Part shown: piece by piece, positions 61,685 through 64,000 of the stretch
Position numbering within the stretch: position 1 is the first letter of the stretch
Layout: every line of letters begins with the position of its first letter
Assembly (NCBI RefSeq): GCF_002104995.1
Contig: NW_024468252.1
Coordinates: 124,001 to 188,000, forward strand
Origin: Linderina pennispora
Lineage: Eukaryota > Kickxellomycota > Kickxellomycetes > Kickxellales > Kickxellaceae
Direction: 5' to 3'
DNA: 64,000 nucleotides
The notes under the pieces: model-generated
Seen by the model: only the letters and a program-made list of their open reading frames with translations
Database searches by the model: none
Told to the model about the DNA's origin: nothing
Made by a program: the position numbers and the translations under genes

Positions 61685-62054
61685 ATCTCTTCTTCACTCC
61701 TCTTAGCACAGTAATCTTTTTGCACTCTTTTGCCGCCGCAACACACTGTTTGCTGCCTTGAGTATGCCCAGAGTATGCCCAGTACCACCCAGTACCACCC
61801 AACAGCCACACCACCAACCGCAACTGCAACCGCCAGCGCCATAGCGCTTACCCGTTATGCATAAATTTCAAATTTCCCTGAATTATTTGGAATTTGTGAA
61901 GAAATGGCAAACAACATTCCCCTCATTGCCTCTGGCAATGCACCAACCCAACTCGCAACTGCAAATGACCCGACTGTGACCAGCATTCCCATGGTGCAAC
62001 ACTCCCACCATAGTGGGGCTGCTGTGCAAACACCCCAAATGGCTGCCATGGCCA
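61685..62054 (+). mobile_element. LINE copy D, 5' end only
   Basis: 5' UTR and the first 50 codons of ORF1 (start at 61904), then an abrupt switch to inverted LINE sequence at the palindrome TGGCCA (62049-62054). Confidence 0.82.
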
Positions 62055-62584
62055 CCGCTGGTGATGCCAAGAGCTGCCTATTCTTCGTCTGGCACTACTG
62101 CTGCCAGCAGCTGCACTGGTTGCAGATCTGGCGAGAATCCCGCAGGCCGTGGCGCCACTGCATTGGCCGTGGCGCCACTGCATTGGCCGTGGCAGCCGTT
62201 TGGGGCGTTTGCGCAGCAGCTCCACCATGGTGGGGATGTTGCATCGTGGGAATGCTAGTCGCAGCCAGGTCATTCGCAGTTGCGAGTTGGTTTGGTGCGT
62301 TGCCAGAGGCAACGAGGGGAACGTAGTTCGCCATTTCTTCACAAATTCCAAATAATTCAGGGAAATTTGAAATTTATGCATAACGGGTAAGCGCTATGGC
62401 GCTGGCGGTTGCAGTTGCGGTTGGTGGTGTGGCTGTTGGGCGGTACTGGGCGGTACTGAGCGGTACTGGGCGGTGCTGGGCGTACTCAGGGCGTAATCCG
62501 GGCGTACTCAGGGCGGCAAACAGTGCGTTGCGGCGGCGAAAGAGTGCAAAAAGATTACTGCGCAAAGAGGAGCGAAGAAGAGAT
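62049..62584 (-). mobile_element. Inverted LINE 5' end abutting the right tRNA-Lys
   Basis: On the minus strand: tRNA 5' end, then the full LINE 5' UTR, ORF1 start at 62334, and about 90 ORF1 codons. It contains a 20-bp tandem duplication (GCCGTGGCGCCACTGCATTG, about 62149-62190) absent from copy B. The join to copy D is head to head. Confidence 0.82.
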
Positions 62585-62657
62585 GCCCGGCTAGCTCAAT
62601 CGGCAGAGCGTGAGACTCTTAATCTCAAGGTTGGGGGTTCGACCCCCCCGTCGGGCT
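62585..62657 (+). tRNA. tRNA-Lys(CTT), right copy
   Basis: Identical in sequence to 5524-5596, in the opposite orientation. Its 5' end also directly abuts a LINE 5' end, here a full-length one. Confidence 0.95.
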
Positions 62658-62889
62658 TGCTTTTTTGTATTTTGAAATCAAATGTTGTTAAACTTCTATT
62701 TTTTTTGCCTGCGAGCGAATAACCTCATCAATAGCATCAGCTTATGCTGTTAAAGTCTACTAATTTGATTTTTTTTCTTGAAAAAAAGGGAGGTAATTTA
62801 GAGCTGCTTATCTGCTCACCAATTACCACTACATACTATCCTCCTATTATTACTATTTTTTTTTAGCTAATAACCAGTAATATTAGAAT
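62658..62889 (+). other. 3' flank of the right tRNA-Lys gene (inverted-repeat arm)
   Basis: Homologous to the reverse complement of 5192-5523, with a loss of similarity at about 62889 where another element begins. No gene seen. Confidence 0.7.
62661..62666 (+). terminator. RNA polymerase III terminator
   Basis: TTTTTT three bases after the tRNA 3' end. Confidence 0.75.
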
Positions 62890-63147
62890 GGCGGCCACTC
62901 TTAGGCATATAAATTTTAGTAAACTGTTTTGTAAGTACTTCATATTAAAACAAATTATTACTAAATATATTTAGTAAAGATATTTTTAAAAAAAAATATG
63001 CAGTATATTTTTAGCCATTCTACTAGAAAGAAAAACATCTATAGCAATAATATGCTAAAGCAATTAGTTACTAGATATCTATCTCTTAATAGCCACATAT
63101 ATATTACTTTGATATCAATAAGCATTCTAGATATTACCTAAGGGCTT
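62890..63147. mobile_element. Possible short TIR element, unassigned
   Basis: About 260 bp starting GGCGGCCACTCTTAGGCA and ending TACCTAAGGGCTTGGTGG near 63150. The ends are imperfect inverted repeats. AT-rich inside, no gene. It could be a distant relative of the family-1 modules (GGNGGCCA end) or a composite of remnants. Confidence 0.35.
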
Positions 63148-64000
63148 GGTGGCCATTCACAAAAAAGAAAGTTTAAAGAAACTTAATATCTTAGGGGGTC
63201 ATTCCTGGACTTGTAATTTTAGATATTTGCAATTTACTTAGTTAGATATTTGAATAATCATTTTCGGAACCATTTTTTACAACTAGATATGTTTGGAATA
63301 GATATTTATAATTATTGTGTCCAGAATGTTTTTGTGTGTATAATTGATTTTAAAAATATAAATTTTTTTTTTTGCCATTTCACCCAAACTACTATTAGCA
63401 CCTTGGAAAAGTTTCAGTGAACATAATTTCAACCAGAAAGAAAATTTTTTATATATTTAGGGTTAATTATCATTGGGTAATAAAAGTCAATATCTCAATA
63501 GATGTGGCTAAGCAACTACAAGGAAATTATGTTCACTGAAACTTTTCTAAGATACTAATGGTAGTTTGGGTGAAATTTTTATTTCACTAAAATTGCCACT
63601 AGATACAGTATGCATAAACAATTAATGGGCAGATAAGTATCACTGTATAACCCCCTTATATCAGAATAACCAATTAACAAATAATAAATCATTTACTAGT
63701 AGTTGATAAATATTTTTAAAATCAGAATATTTTGTAATGGCCAAAAAGATATAAGTAGCTAGATTAACTAATAAACAAAAATGCAACAAAGGGCACTTCT
63801 CCAAAACCCCTATTGGCAACCTGAAAAATTTCAGTTGATTTCTTGTGACCCAACCTCTATCTCAGTAGAAGCTTATTAATTATGTATCAACTGAAATTTT
63901 TCAGGATGCTGATGGGGGTTTCAGAGAAGTATAAAAATAATAAAAGAATATATAGTTATAGAAGATAAAATATTTATTACCCAGTTTAGTAATTGTGAAT
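63148..64000 (-). repeat. Family-1 module (a type), decayed, split by a MITE
   Basis: Starts GGTGGCCATTCACAAAAAAG and continues after the MITE from 63656 through both inner arms to TTAGTAATTGTGAAT at the window edge. Its spacer (TTCTTGTGACCC first on the plus strand) is inverted relative to flanks when compared with 34388-34783. Confidence 0.75.
63194..63655 (-). mobile_element. Family-2 MITE, diverged
   Basis: 462 bp, TTA duplication (63191-63193 and 63656-63658). The inner arms are mutated and no longer perfect. Spacer inverted relative to flanks. Confidence 0.85.

Overview
The window is a eukaryotic, gene-poor mosaic of nested mobile elements. I see no bacterial operon, rRNA or CRISPR, and the only likely host genes are two tRNA-Lys(CTT) genes. 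A two-ORF, APE-type LINE, Ty3-like LTR retrotransposons, PIF/Harbinger-like DDE transposases and C-to-T decay of old repeats fit a fungus. An early-diverging, AT-rich one is my guess; this is inference and the species is not identifiable from the sequence alone.

Layout. 1-5191: decayed repeats and one complete 4254-bp DNA transposon (891-5144, target duplication CAT). 5524-5596: tRNA-Lys on the minus strand. 5597-61670: a head-to-tail array of LINE copies A, B and C that starts at the 5' end of this tRNA gene. Each copy is followed by a 14-bp duplication of the start of the tRNA gene. Copy A is split by a Ty3-like element (5644-12206), copy B is full length (13398-20146), and copy C is split by about 29 kb of DNA transposons (21694-50399), three MITEs and a second Ty3-like element (56530-61563). 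61685-62584: two LINE 5' ends fused head to head. 62585-62657: a second tRNA-Lys on the plus strand, whose 3' flank is homologous to that of the first. 62890-64000: more short elements.

The most novel part is the DNA transposon system at 21694-50053 (also 891-5144). Two diverged families carry the same three genes in the same arrangement: a 409-aa DDE transposase, a 79-aa protein divergent from it, and a protein of about 545 aa convergent with the 79-aa gene. The large protein has faint similarity to palm-type replication initiators but is unassigned. Each gene cassette is flanked by two directly repeated modules (about 397 bp in family 1, 461 bp in family 2). Each module has short terminal inverted repeats, 53-60 bp inner inverted repeats and a spacer found in both orientations among copies. 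Modules also occur alone as MITEs with 3-bp target duplications. The start codon of the large gene lies inside the module terminus, so module and gene form one unit.

How the parts interact. The LINE targets the 5' part of tRNA-Lys. The first Ty3-like element carries a primer-binding site complementary to the 3' end of this same tRNA and lies 47 bp upstream of it. DNA transposons have inserted into LINE C, into each other and into each other's modules. LINE C and the oldest relics carry many CA-to-TA, TG-to-TA and CpG transitions, resembling RIP or methylation decay, whereas LINE B, the second Ty3-like element and family 2 look young.
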